Shown here: in pieces, positions 15,116-23,536 of the stretch
Position numbering within the stretch: position 1 is the first letter of the stretch
Layout: each line of letters starts with the position of its first letter
DNA from: Streptomyces griseocarneus
Lineage (GTDB): Bacteria; Actinomycetota; Actinomycetes; Streptomycetales; Streptomycetaceae
Direction: 5' to 3'
Length of the DNA: 64,000 nucleotides
Assembly (NCBI GenBank): GCA_003674045.1
Contig: PENC01000032.1
Coordinates: forward strand, 1-64,000
Notes under the pieces: generated by a model
What the model saw: the letters and a program-made list of their open reading frames with translations, nothing else
What the model was told of the DNA's origin: nothing
Database searches by the model: none
Program-made: the position numbers and the translations under genes

Positions 15116-16761
15116 ACCCCACCGCCACGAATCACCCCGTACAGGGGCACGTCACCTTCCTGGGTGCCGGCCCCGGAGACCCGGGACTGCTGACGCTGCG
15201 CGCCGTGGAGGCACTGGCGGCCGCGGACGTCCTGATCGCCGATCCGCAGGTGCTCGATGTGGTGCGCGCGCATGCGCGCGCCCATGTGGACATGCCTGCG
15301 CAGACGGTTACTGACGAGGCATCAAAAACCGCCGACATCCCCGTACTCAGGGACACGGCCAATCTTGTCATGACGGCCGCGCGCAGCGGCAAGCGGGTCG
15401 TCCGTGCGGTGCTCGGCGACCCCGGCCTCGACGGCAACGCCGCCGACGAGATGCTCGTCTGCGCCCACGAGGGCATCACCTTCGAGGTGGTGCCGGGCGT
15501 GGCCACGGCCGTCGGCGTGCCCGCCTACGCGGGTGTGCCGCTGCGCGACGCCAAGGGCGGCGACGTGCGCTTCGTGGACGCCAGGACCGCCTCCGGGACC
15601 TGCTGGTCCGAGGCCGGCGCGAGCGAGTGCACCGCGGTCGTCTCCACCAGCCTCGACTCGGTCGTCGCGGCCGCGGGCGAGCTGGTGGCGGCCGGGCGCA
15701 GGCCCGACACCCCGATGACGGTCACCGTCGCGGGCACCACCACCCGCCAGCGCACCTGGAACGCCACCCTGGGCACGGTCGCCCAGGTGCTCAAGGCCGC
15801 CAAGGTGCTGCCGTCCCCGGACGGCGGACAGCCGGTCATAGCCGTGGTCGGCGAGCGCAGCGCGGCCGCGCAGCGCGAGGCGCTCTCGTGGTTCGAGTCC
15901 AAGCCGCTCTTCGGCTGGAACGTGCTCGTCCCGCGTACCAAGGAGCAGTCCGCGTCGCTCTCCGACCAGCTCCGCTCGTACGGCGCCGTGCCGCACGAGG
16001 TGCCGACCATCGCCGTCGAGCCGCCGCGCACCCCGCAGCAGATGGAGCGCGCGGTCAAGGGCCTGGTCACCGGCCGCTACGAGTGGATCGCCTTCACCTC
16101 GGTCAACGCCGTGAAGGCCGTCCGCGAGAAGTTCGAGGAGTACGGGCTCGACGCGCGTGCCTTCGCGGGCATCAAGGTCGCGGCCGTCGGCGAGCAGACC
16201 GCGAAGTCGCTGATCGAGTTCGGGGTCAAGCCCGACCTGGTGCCCAGTGGCGAGCAGTCGGCCGCGGGCCTGCTGGAGGACTGGCCGCCCTACGACCCGG
16301 TCTTCGACCCGATCGACCGCGTCTTCCTGCCGCGCGCCGACATCGCCACCGAGACCCTGGTGGCGGGCCTGATCGAGCTGGGCTGGGAGGTCGACGACGT
16401 CACGGCGTACCGCACCGTGCGCGCCTCGCCGCCCCCGGCCGAGACCCGCGAGGCGATCAAGGGCGGTGGCTTCGACGCCGTCCTGTTCACCTCCTCGTCC
16501 ACCGTGCGGAACCTCGTCGGCATCGCCGGCAAGCCGCACAACGTCACCGTCATCGCCTGCATCGGCCCGGCCACCGCGAAGACCGCGGAGGAGCACGGCC
16601 TGCGGGTGGACGTGCTGTCGCCCGAGCCCTCGGTGCACAAGCTGGCCGAGGCGCTCGCGGAGTTCGGCGCGGCGCGGCGCGATGCCGCCCTGGAGGCCGG
16701 GGATCCGGTCACCCGCCCGAGCGAGCGGCGGCCCGGATCGCGTAGAAGGGCACGTAGTTGA
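15112..16761 (+). CDS. hemD: Bifunctional uroporphyrinogen-III methyltransferase-like / uroporphyrinogen-III synthase
   Basis: A 549-residue fusion. Residues about 10-250 resemble SUMT (CobA/CysG-type) methyltransferase, starting GAGPGDPGLLTLRA; residues about 275-530 are the HemD synthase domain (WNVLVPRTKEQSASLS, then FTSVNAVKAVREKF, FTSSSTVRNLV and CIGPATAKTAEEHGL). The SUMT domain departs from consensus: the normally conserved LKGGDPFVFGRG segment reads AVLGDPGLDGNA (99-110), so methylation may be lost while the synthase is intact. The TTG start overlaps the hemC stop (TTGA) and the stop overlaps the hemB TTG. Uroporphyrinogen III made here is the precursor of heme, siroheme and B12. Confidence 0.92.
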   Translation: MNPTATNHPVQGHVTFLGAGPGDPGLLTLRAVEALAAADVLIADPQVLDVVRAHARAHVDMPAQTVTDEASKTADIPVLRDTANLVMTAARSGKRVVRAVLGDPGLDGNAADEMLVCAHEGITFEVVPGVATAVGVPAYAGVPLRDAKGGDVRFVDARTASGTCWSEAGASECTAVVSTSLDSVVAAAGELVAAGRRPDTPMTVTVAGTTTRQRTWNATLGTVAQVLKAAKVLPSPDGGQPVIAVVGERSAAAQREALSWFESKPLFGWNVLVPRTKEQSASLSDQLRSYGAVPHEVPTIAVEPPRTPQQMERAVKGLVTGRYEWIAFTSVNAVKAVREKFEEYGLDARAFAGIKVAAVGEQTAKSLIEFGVKPDLVPSGEQSAAGLLEDWPPYDPVFDPIDRVFLPRADIATETLVAGLIELGWEVDDVTAYRTVRASPPPAETREAIKGGGFDAVLFTSSSTVRNLVGIAGKPHNVTVIACIGPATAKTAEEHGLRVDVLSPEPSVHKLAEALAEFGAARRDAALEAGDPVTRPSERRPGSRRRARS

Positions 16762-17750
16762 GCACCTCGTACGGCACGTTCCCCGGCTCCCGGCCCCGGC
16801 GGCTGCGGACCACCCCGGCCATGCGCCGGATGGTGGCCGAGCACCGGCTGCACCCGGCCGACCTGATCCTTCCCGCCTTTGTGCGGGAGGGCATCAGCGA
16901 GCCGGTGCCGATCTCCGCCATGCCGGGGGTCGTCCAGCACACCCGCGACACCCTCAAGAAGGCCGCCGTCGAGGCCATGGAGGCGGGCGTCTCCGGGATC
17001 ATGCTCTTCGGCGTGCCCGAGGAGGCCAAGAAGGACGCCCTCGGCACCGCGGGCACCGACCCCGACGGCATCCTCCAGGTCGCCATCCGCGATGTGAAGG
17101 CCGAGGTCGGCGACGGGCTCGTCATCATGTCCGACCTGTGCCTGGACGAGTTCACCGACCACGGCCACTGCGGCGTCCTCGACGAGCAGGGCCGCGTGGA
17201 CAACGACGCCACCCTGGAGCGCTACGCCGAGATGGCGCAGGTCCAGGCCGACGCGGGCGTCCACGTGGTGGGCCCCAGCGGCATGATGGACGGTCAGATC
17301 GGCGTCATCCGCGACGCCCTCGACCAGACCGGCCACGAGAATGTCTCGGTCCTCGCCTACACCGCGAAGTACTCCTCCGCGTTCTACGGACCCTTCCGCG
17401 AGGCCGTCGGCTCCTCGCTCCAGGGCGACCGCAAGACGTACCAGCAGGACCCGGCCAACGCCCGTGAGTCCCTGCGCGAGCTCGCCCTCGACCTCGACGA
17501 GGGCGCCGACATGGTCATGGTCAAGCCCGCGCTGCCCTACCTCGACATCCTCGCCAAGATCGCGGACGCCGTCGACGTGCCCGTCGCCGCGTACCAGATC
17601 AGCGGCGAGTACGCGATGGTCGAGGCCGCCGCCGCCAACGGCTGGATCGACCGCGACCGGGCGATCATGGAGACCCTCACCGGCATCAAGCGGGCGGGCG
17701 CCGACATGATCCTCACCTACTGGGCGACCGAGGCGGCCCGGCAGCTGTAG
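16758..17750 (+). CDS. hemB: Delta-aminolevulinic acid dehydratase (porphobilinogen synthase)
   Basis: A 330-residue enzyme that joins two 5-aminolevulinates to porphobilinogen. The Schiff-base lysines are visible as Lys204 (AYTAKYSSAFYGPFR) and Lys256 (MVMVKPALPY). The metal loop reads DLCLDEFTDHGHCG: Cys128 and Cys138 are kept but the middle cysteine of the zinc type is aspartate, a mixed pattern between the zinc and magnesium classes. Last gene of the rex-hemACDB operon, with a TTG start inside the hemD stop and a strong terminator after it. Confidence 0.96.
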   Translation: MSTSYGTFPGSRPRRLRTTPAMRRMVAEHRLHPADLILPAFVREGISEPVPISAMPGVVQHTRDTLKKAAVEAMEAGVSGIMLFGVPEEAKKDALGTAGTDPDGILQVAIRDVKAEVGDGLVIMSDLCLDEFTDHGHCGVLDEQGRVDNDATLERYAEMAQVQADAGVHVVGPSGMMDGQIGVIRDALDQTGHENVSVLAYTAKYSSAFYGPFREAVGSSLQGDRKTYQQDPANARESLRELALDLDEGADMVMVKPALPYLDILAKIADAVDVPVAAYQISGEYAMVEAAAANGWIDRDRAIMETLTGIKRAGADMILTYWATEAARQL

Positions 17751-17773
17751 CCGACGCCCCGATGTTCCACGTG

Positions 17774-17809
17774 AAACGGCCCGCACACCGTCCGGTGTGC
17801 GGGCCGTTT
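17774..17809. terminator. Bidirectional terminator between hemB and argS
   Basis: A perfect 16-bp inverted repeat (17774-17789 with 17794-17809), 4-nt loop. It begins with AAAC and ends with GTTT, so T residues follow the stem on both strands. It separates two convergent genes. Confidence 0.93.
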
Positions 17810-17826
17810 CCTGCTCGTCGTGCGGG

Positions 17827-19602
17827 TCAGAGCCGCTCGGGCGTACGGATGCCCAGCAGCGCCATGCCCTGGCGCAGGGTGCGGCCCGTCAGGTCGCACA
17901 GGAAGAGACGGTTCTCGACCATCTCCGGGGTCTCCGCCTGGATGACCGGGCACTCGGCGTAGAACGTCGTGTACACCGAGGCCAGCTGGTAGAGGTACGC
18001 GGCCAGCTTGTGCGGCTCGTACGACGCGGCGACCTCGGAGATGACCTCCGCGAACGTGTCCAGGTGCAGCGCCAGCGCACGCTCCGCCGGGGCCAGCGCC
18101 AGCTCCGGGTGGGCCTTGGCCGAGGCCGCGTCGCCCGCCTTGCGGAGGATCGACTGGATACGGGCGTACGCGTACTGGAGGTACACCGACGTGTCGCCGT
18201 TGAGGGACACCATCCGGTCCAGGTCGAAGACGTAGTCACGGCCCAGCGACGTGGACAGGTCCGCGTACTTCACCGCGCCGATGCCCACCTGGGTGCCGCG
18301 CTCGGCGATCTCCTCGTCGGTCAGGCCGAGCTTCTCGCTCTTCTCCCGGACGACGGCCGTGGCCCGCGCGATCGCCTCGTCCAGCAGATCGACCAGCCGG
18401 ACCGTCTCGCCCTCACGGGTCTTGAACGGCTTGCCGTCCTTGCCGAGCACCGTGCCGAACGGCAGCTGCACGGCCTTGACGCCGTCGGGCAGCCAGCCCG
18501 CGCGGCGCGCCGTCTCGAAGACCATCTTGAAGTGCAGGCCCTGACGGGCGTCCACCACATAGAGCAGGGAGTCCGCGCCCAGCTCGCCGACACGGTCGCG
18601 GATCGCCGAGAGGTCGGTCGCCGCGTAGCCGTAGCCACCGTCGGACTTCTGGACGATCAGCGGCGTCGGGTTGCCGTCCGGGCCCTTCACGTCGTCGAAG
18701 AACACGCACAGCGCGCCGTTGGAGCGCACGGCGACGCCGGACTCCTCCAGCAGGCGGCAGGTCTCGGCCAGCATGGCGTTGTAGCCGGACTCGCCGACCA
18801 CGTTCTCGTCACGGATCTCCATGTCGAGCTTGGCGAAGACCGAGTAGAAGTACAGCTTCGACTCGTCCACGAACCGCTGCCACAGGGCGAGGGTCTCCTC
18901 GTCGCCCGCCTGGAGGTCCACGACCCGGCGGCGCGCCCGGTCCTTGAACTCCGCGTCGGCGTCGAACAGCGCGCGGGACGCCTTGTAGAGCCGGTTGAGG
19001 TTCGACATGGCCTCCTCACCGGAGGCAGTGGCGTCCTCGCCGGACTTGTGGTCGAGCTCGTGCGGGTGCTCCAGCAGGTACTGGATGAGCATGCCGAACT
19101 GGGTGCCCCAGTCGCCGATGTGGTGACGCGAGATCACCTTCTCGCCCGCGAACTCCAGGATCTTGACGACCGCGTCACCGATCACCGCGGAACGCAGATG
19201 ACCGACGTGCATCTCCTTGGCCACGTTCGGCTGCGCCCAGTCGATGACCGTGGTGCCCGGCTTCTCCATGACCGGCACGCCGAGGCGCTCGTCGGCCGCG
19301 CGCGCGGCCAGCGTCTCGGTGATCGCCCGGTCGGTGACCGTGATGTTGAGGAAGCCGGGGCCCGAGACCTCGACCTTGTCGATCAGCTCACCGGACGGCA
19401 GCCCCTCGACGACCTTGCCCGCCAGCTCCCGGGGGTTGCCCCCCAGCTTCTTGGCGAGCGCCAGCATCCCGTTGGCCTGGAAGTCGGCCCGGTCGCTTCG
19501 TCGCAGCAGCGGGTCGGCGGCGCCTGCCTCCGGCAGTGCAGCCGAGAGGGCGTCCGCGAGGCGCTGGTGGAGCGAAGAAGCGAGGGAAGGAACCGAGGCC
19601 AT
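17827..19602 (-). CDS. argS: Arginyl-tRNA synthetase
   Basis: A 591-residue class Ia synthetase. The N-terminal Add-1 domain precedes the HIGH motif, here HVGHLRS; the KMSK loop is not canonical (GKDGKPFKTREGE), which is normal for many ArgRS. A DALR anticodon-binding domain (LDTFAEVISEVAASYEPHKLAAYLYQL) ends the protein at TPERL. ATG 19602 (MASVPS) is the family start. It is divergent from the lysyl-tRNA synthetase gene with a 176-bp gap. Confidence 0.96.
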   Translation of the reverse strand: MASVPSLASSLHQRLADALSAALPEAGAADPLLRRSDRADFQANGMLALAKKLGGNPRELAGKVVEGLPSGELIDKVEVSGPGFLNITVTDRAITETLAARAADERLGVPVMEKPGTTVIDWAQPNVAKEMHVGHLRSAVIGDAVVKILEFAGEKVISRHHIGDWGTQFGMLIQYLLEHPHELDHKSGEDATASGEEAMSNLNRLYKASRALFDADAEFKDRARRRVVDLQAGDEETLALWQRFVDESKLYFYSVFAKLDMEIRDENVVGESGYNAMLAETCRLLEESGVAVRSNGALCVFFDDVKGPDGNPTPLIVQKSDGGYGYAATDLSAIRDRVGELGADSLLYVVDARQGLHFKMVFETARRAGWLPDGVKAVQLPFGTVLGKDGKPFKTREGETVRLVDLLDEAIARATAVVREKSEKLGLTDEEIAERGTQVGIGAVKYADLSTSLGRDYVFDLDRMVSLNGDTSVYLQYAYARIQSILRKAGDAASAKAHPELALAPAERALALHLDTFAEVISEVAASYEPHKLAAYLYQLASVYTTFYAECPVIQAETPEMVENRLFLCDLTGRTLRQGMALLGIRTPERL

Positions 19603-19778
19603 GGGGTGGGTGCCATTCCGGTAGACGTCATTGTGGTACGTCCGAGTATTCCACCCCTGGCGTCGAGGGGTGCCCCTGCCTCTTCGGCCCTCTTCCCGCA
19701 CGGGGGAGCAACCCCAAAGCCGCGGTCGCCGTCTGGGACAATGGTCATGCCAGGACCACTAGGAAGGAAGTGCCGCAC

Positions 19779-21512
19779 GTGGCTCAGAGCACCGAGGCCG
19801 ACTGGGTCTCCCGTTTCGCCGACGAGGTCATTGCCGAGAGCGAGCGCCGCGCGCCCGGCAAACCGGTCGTCGTCGCCTCGGGCCTGTCCCCTTCCGGCCC
19901 CATCCACCTGGGCAACCTGCGCGAGGTCATGACCCCGCACCTGGTCGCGGACGAGATCCGCCGCCGCGGGCACGAGGTCCGGCACCTCATCTCCTGGGAC
20001 GACTACGACCGCTACCGCAAGGTGCCCGCGGGCGTCCCCGGCATCGACGAGAGCTGGGCCGAGCACATCGGCAAGCCCCTGACCTCGGTGCCCGCCCCGG
20101 CCGGCTCGGCGTACCCGAACTGGGCCGAGCACTTCAAGGCCGCCATGGTCGAGTCGCTGGCCGAGCTCGGTGTCGAGTACGACCCGATCAGCCAGACCGA
20201 GATGTACACCTCCGGCGCCTACCGCGAGCAGGTCCTGCACGCGATGAAGCACCGCGCCGACATCGACGCGGTCCTCGACCAGTACCGGACGAAGGACAAG
20301 GCCACCGGCCAGCCCAAGGCCAAGCAGCAGCAGAAGCCGGTCGACGAGGCCGAGCTGGAGGCCGCCGAGGGCTCCGGCGCGGCCGCCGAGGACGACGGCA
20401 GCGCGGGCGCCGCGGGCTACTTCCCGTACAAGCCCTACTGCGGCGTCTGCGAGCGCGACCTCACCACGGTCACCGCGTACGACGACGAGACCACCGAGCT
20501 GGCCTACACCTGCGTGTGCGGCCACGCCGAGACCGTCGTGCTGCGCGAGTTCGACCGCGGCAAGCTGGTCTGGAAGGTCGACTGGCCGATGCGCTGGGCC
20601 TACGAGGGCGTGATCTTCGAGCCCTCCGGCGTCGACCACTCCTCGCCCGGCTCCTCCTTCGTCGTCGGCGGCCAGATCGTCCGCAAGATCTTCGGCGGCG
20701 AGCAGCCGATCGGCCCGATGTACGCCTTCGTCGGCATCAGCGGCATGGCCAAGATGTCCTCCTCCAAGGGCGGCGTGCCCACCCCGGGCGACGCCCTGAA
20801 GATCATGGAGGCGCCGCTGCTGCGCTGGCTCTACGCGCGCCGCAAGCCCAACCAGTCCTTCAAGATCGCCTTCGACCAGGAGATCCAGCGGCTCTACGAC
20901 GAGTGGGACAAGCTGGAGGCCAAGGTCGCCGACGGCACCGTGCTGCCCGCCGACGCCGCCGCGCACGCCCGCGCCGCGCGCACGGCCGCCGGTGAGCTGC
21001 CGCGCACCCCGCGCCCGCTGCCGTACCGCACGCTCGCCTCGGTCGTGGACATCACCGCCGGCCACGACGAGCAGACCCTGCGCATCCTCGCCGACCTGGA
21101 CCCGGAGAACCCGGTCACCTCGCTGGACGAGACCCGCCCGCGGCTCGACCGCGCCGAGCACTGGATCAACACCCAGGTCCCGGCGGAGTCCCGCACCATC
21201 GTCCGCGAGGAGCCCGACGCCGAGGCCCTGGCCGCCCTGGACGACACGGCGCGTGAGTCCCTCCGGCTGCTCCTGGCGGGCCTGGACGAGCACTGGTCGC
21301 TGGACGGCCTGACCACGCTGGTCTACGGCGTGCCGAAGGTGCAGGCCGGGCTGACGCCCGACGCCAAGCCGACGCCGGAGCTCAAGGTGGCCCAGCGCAC
21401 CTTCTTCGCGCTGCTCTACCACCTGCTGGTCGGGCGCGACACCGGCCCGCGTCTGCCCACGCTGCTGCTGGCGGTGGGCCAGGACCGCGTGCGCAAGCTG
21501 CTGACGGTCTGA
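19779..21512 (+). CDS. lysS: Class I lysyl-tRNA synthetase
   Basis: A 577-residue synthetase of the class I (archaeal-type) family. The HIGH-type motif is SGPIHLGNLRE and the KMSKS-type motif is MAKMSSSKGG. A CGVCERDL/CVCGH zinc-like cluster lies in between, together with a low-complexity insert rich in Lys, Gln and Ala near residue 180. Most bacteria use the unrelated class II LysRS; streptomycetes are among those with the class I enzyme. GTG 19779 starts MAQSTEADWVSRFADE; another GTG at 19770 sits too close to the AGGAAGG site. Confidence 0.93.
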   Translation: MAQSTEADWVSRFADEVIAESERRAPGKPVVVASGLSPSGPIHLGNLREVMTPHLVADEIRRRGHEVRHLISWDDYDRYRKVPAGVPGIDESWAEHIGKPLTSVPAPAGSAYPNWAEHFKAAMVESLAELGVEYDPISQTEMYTSGAYREQVLHAMKHRADIDAVLDQYRTKDKATGQPKAKQQQKPVDEAELEAAEGSGAAAEDDGSAGAAGYFPYKPYCGVCERDLTTVTAYDDETTELAYTCVCGHAETVVLREFDRGKLVWKVDWPMRWAYEGVIFEPSGVDHSSPGSSFVVGGQIVRKIFGGEQPIGPMYAFVGISGMAKMSSSKGGVPTPGDALKIMEAPLLRWLYARRKPNQSFKIAFDQEIQRLYDEWDKLEAKVADGTVLPADAAAHARAARTAAGELPRTPRPLPYRTLASVVDITAGHDEQTLRILADLDPENPVTSLDETRPRLDRAEHWINTQVPAESRTIVREEPDAEALAALDDTARESLRLLLAGLDEHWSLDGLTTLVYGVPKVQAGLTPDAKPTPELKVAQRTFFALLYHLLVGRDTGPRLPTLLLAVGQDRVRKLLTV

Positions 21513-21532
21513 GTCCCGCGGACAGCGGACAT

Positions 21533-21581
21533 ACGAAGGCGCCGTCCACCCCTCACGCAGAGGGGCGGACGGCGCCTTCGT
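21533..21581. terminator. Bidirectional terminator after lysS
   Basis: Arms of 21 bp with one mismatch (21533-21553 with 21561-21581). It serves lysS on the plus strand and the DUF3558 lipoprotein on the minus strand. Confidence 0.9.
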
Positions 21582-21598
21582 GTACCGGCGTGGTCCGG

Positions 21599-22342
21599 TT
21601 ACTTCTTGTTCGCATTCTGGACCGAGGTGATGACTTCCTTGGCGATGTCCTGCGCGTTTTTCATCAGGTCGCCCGCGTCGGGGTTCTTGGCACCCTCGTA
21701 ACCGGCACCCGTGTACTTGACGGTGATCACGACGTTGTCGGTGCGGGTGATGAGGAACGCGTTGCGGTAGTCGTCCTCGCCGCCGCCCTCGGTCGCCGCC
21801 TTGCGGTAGTCGGTCGAGACGGCCTCCGCCTCGTTGCCGATGTCACCGACCTTCTCCGGCTTCGCGCCTTCCTTGGCGTTGTCCTCCGTGAGCGCCTTGG
21901 TCACGCGCTGGTTCAGGTAGTTCGCGGCGAGCTTCTCGCCCGAGCCGAGCGTGGGGTCGGCGGAGAAGCGCTTGAGCGACAGCGTGAGGCTGCGGTACTG
22001 CAGGTTCTTCGGGTCGTCCTTGTCCAGACCGGCCCAGAAGCAGCTCGCGGAGTCCATCGGCGAGGTGGCGGGGAGGGTCTCGCCCTCCTTCTTCGACGCC
22101 TTGGGGACGACCTTGCCGATCGTCTTCTCGTCGACGGCCTTGCACACCTCGGGGAGCTTGGCGAGGGTCGCGGCCTTGGCGGGTGCCGAGGCGCCGGGCG
22201 ACGCCGCCGAGTGCGACGGGGCCGAGGAAGAGGAGGACTTCTTCGAGCCGTTGTCGTCGCCCGAGCAGCCGGTGGCGACGAGCATCACCGGTACTGCGGC
22301 GCAGGCGAGGATTCGGGCGAGTCGCGGGGCTGTTCGGTGCAT
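21599..22342 (-). CDS. DUF3558 lipoprotein 1
   Basis: A 247-residue exported lipoprotein. The signal peptide ends in the lipobox VATGC, then a Ser/Ala-rich linker leads to a DUF3558-type domain (LPEVCKAVDEKTIGKVVPKA, then a central Cys in SCFWAGL). DUF3558 proteins are actinobacterial cell-surface lipoproteins of unknown function. The paired cysteines suggest a disulfide. It lies 130 nt downstream of a paralogous lipoprotein gene in the same direction, so the two probably work together or duplicated locally. Confidence 0.85.
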   Translation of the reverse strand: MHRTAPRLARILACAAVPVMLVATGCSGDDNGSKKSSSSSAPSHSAASPGASAPAKAATLAKLPEVCKAVDEKTIGKVVPKASKKEGETLPATSPMDSASCFWAGLDKDDPKNLQYRSLTLSLKRFSADPTLGSGEKLAANYLNQRVTKALTEDNAKEGAKPEKVGDIGNEAEAVSTDYRKAATEGGGEDDYRNAFLITRTDNVVITVKYTGAGYEGAKNPDAGDLMKNAQDIAKEVITSVQNANKK

Positions 22343-22472
22343 GGGTCCTTCACTCGTTCAGTGTCGGTGGCGGTCGGTGGGCGGGGCGTGTGGCGGGTGC
22401 CCGGTGCTGCCTGGTCGGCACGGTACGCGGCCGGTGGGCGCGTACGGCCCAGGCAGGGGGTGGCGCGCCGGG

Positions 22473-23318
22473 CTAATTGCCGAAGTGCCCCGCGTCCAGC
22501 TCCCGGGCCAGGCTGTGCGCCTTGCCCTGGAGATCTTCGCTGCTGGGAATGTGTGCTCGGTCGGCCGAGTACTGGTCGTAGGCGATGGTGACCAGGACGT
22601 TCGCGGAGCGGAAGACGATCGCGATGTCCCGGTGCACACCGGAGCCGGTGGTGACGAGCTTGTCGTCGATGTACGCCTCGTCGCCGAGGTCGTCGAGCGT
22701 GCGCGGGGCGAGCTTGGGGTCGGCGGAGGGCGAGCCGCTCGGCGTCGGGGAGCCGGAGGGCGCGGGGCTCGCGCCGCCCTGCGCGTGGGTGCCCGAGCTC
22801 GCGCTGGGGGAGGGCTGCGGCGCGGAGGCGGAGGCCGAGGCCGAGGCGCTCGCGGAAGCATTGGGGATCTTCGCGGCCGTGGCCAGGCGCCCGTAGAGCT
22901 CCTGCGCCCGCTCCTCGTCGCTCACGCCCGGCTGGTACGACACCACGCGCTCGAAGTCGACCGACAGGTGCCGGGTGCCCTCCGGGGTCTCCAGCTTCCA
23001 GCGGCAGCCGACGCGGCGGTCGGTGTCGTAGGTGATGGCGGCCTGGCCCTTGTAGAGCTTCTGCAGCTCGGGGTCGCCCGCGTCGTCGTCGCCCGTGGGC
23101 AGCATCCGGCGCAGGGTGTCCCGGTTCACGTAGCCGCAGGGCTCGGGGAGCGAGCGGTACTTCCCGGGCTCGCCGACCGGTGCCGTGGCTCCGGCGCGGC
23201 CGGGCTTGGCGTCGTTGCCGCCGCCGTGACCGCCCGAGGAGCCGCCGCAGGCGGCGAGGACCGCGGCCAGCAGGGCCGCAGCCAGTGCGGCGGCCGGTGC
23301 GTACGCCCTTCGCTGCAT
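22473..23318 (-). CDS. DUF3558 lipoprotein 2
   Basis: A 281-residue lipoprotein with a clear type II signal (LAAVLAAC lipobox) and a DUF3558-type domain. Cysteines lie in LPEPCGYVN and VGCRWKLE, and the core is interrupted by a long Ala/Ser/Pro/Gly low-complexity insert near residues 160-205. The second half (DLGDEAYIDDKLVTTGSGVHRDIAIVFRS) resembles the C-terminal half of its neighbour. Function unknown; surface exposed. The insert is encoded by GC-rich simple repeats and its length is likely to vary between strains. Confidence 0.83.
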   Translation of the reverse strand: MQRRAYAPAAALAAALLAAVLAACGGSSGGHGGGNDAKPGRAGATAPVGEPGKYRSLPEPCGYVNRDTLRRMLPTGDDDAGDPELQKLYKGQAAITYDTDRRVGCRWKLETPEGTRHLSVDFERVVSYQPGVSDEERAQELYGRLATAAKIPNASASASASASASAPQPSPSASSGTHAQGGASPAPSGSPTPSGSPSADPKLAPRTLDDLGDEAYIDDKLVTTGSGVHRDIAIVFRSANVLVTIAYDQYSADRAHIPSSEDLQGKAHSLARELDAGHFGN

Positions 23319-23536
23319 GGTCCGTGGCTCCCTTCGCCTTGCGGCCTGGGTCCTCGCACGGGCGCCCGGGCCGGTGCCCGCGCCTGCCCGTACGAAAACG
23401 GGTTGCCGCCCGAAAGGTGGCGGCTGGACAGTATGTCTACCGCACGGACTGCCAGCTCTGCCGGTTCCCTGTCGTGAATCGTGAGATTTGTCCGGCTTTT
23501 GCGTTATGTTGCTTTTGTAGGGGGATGAGGAAAACC

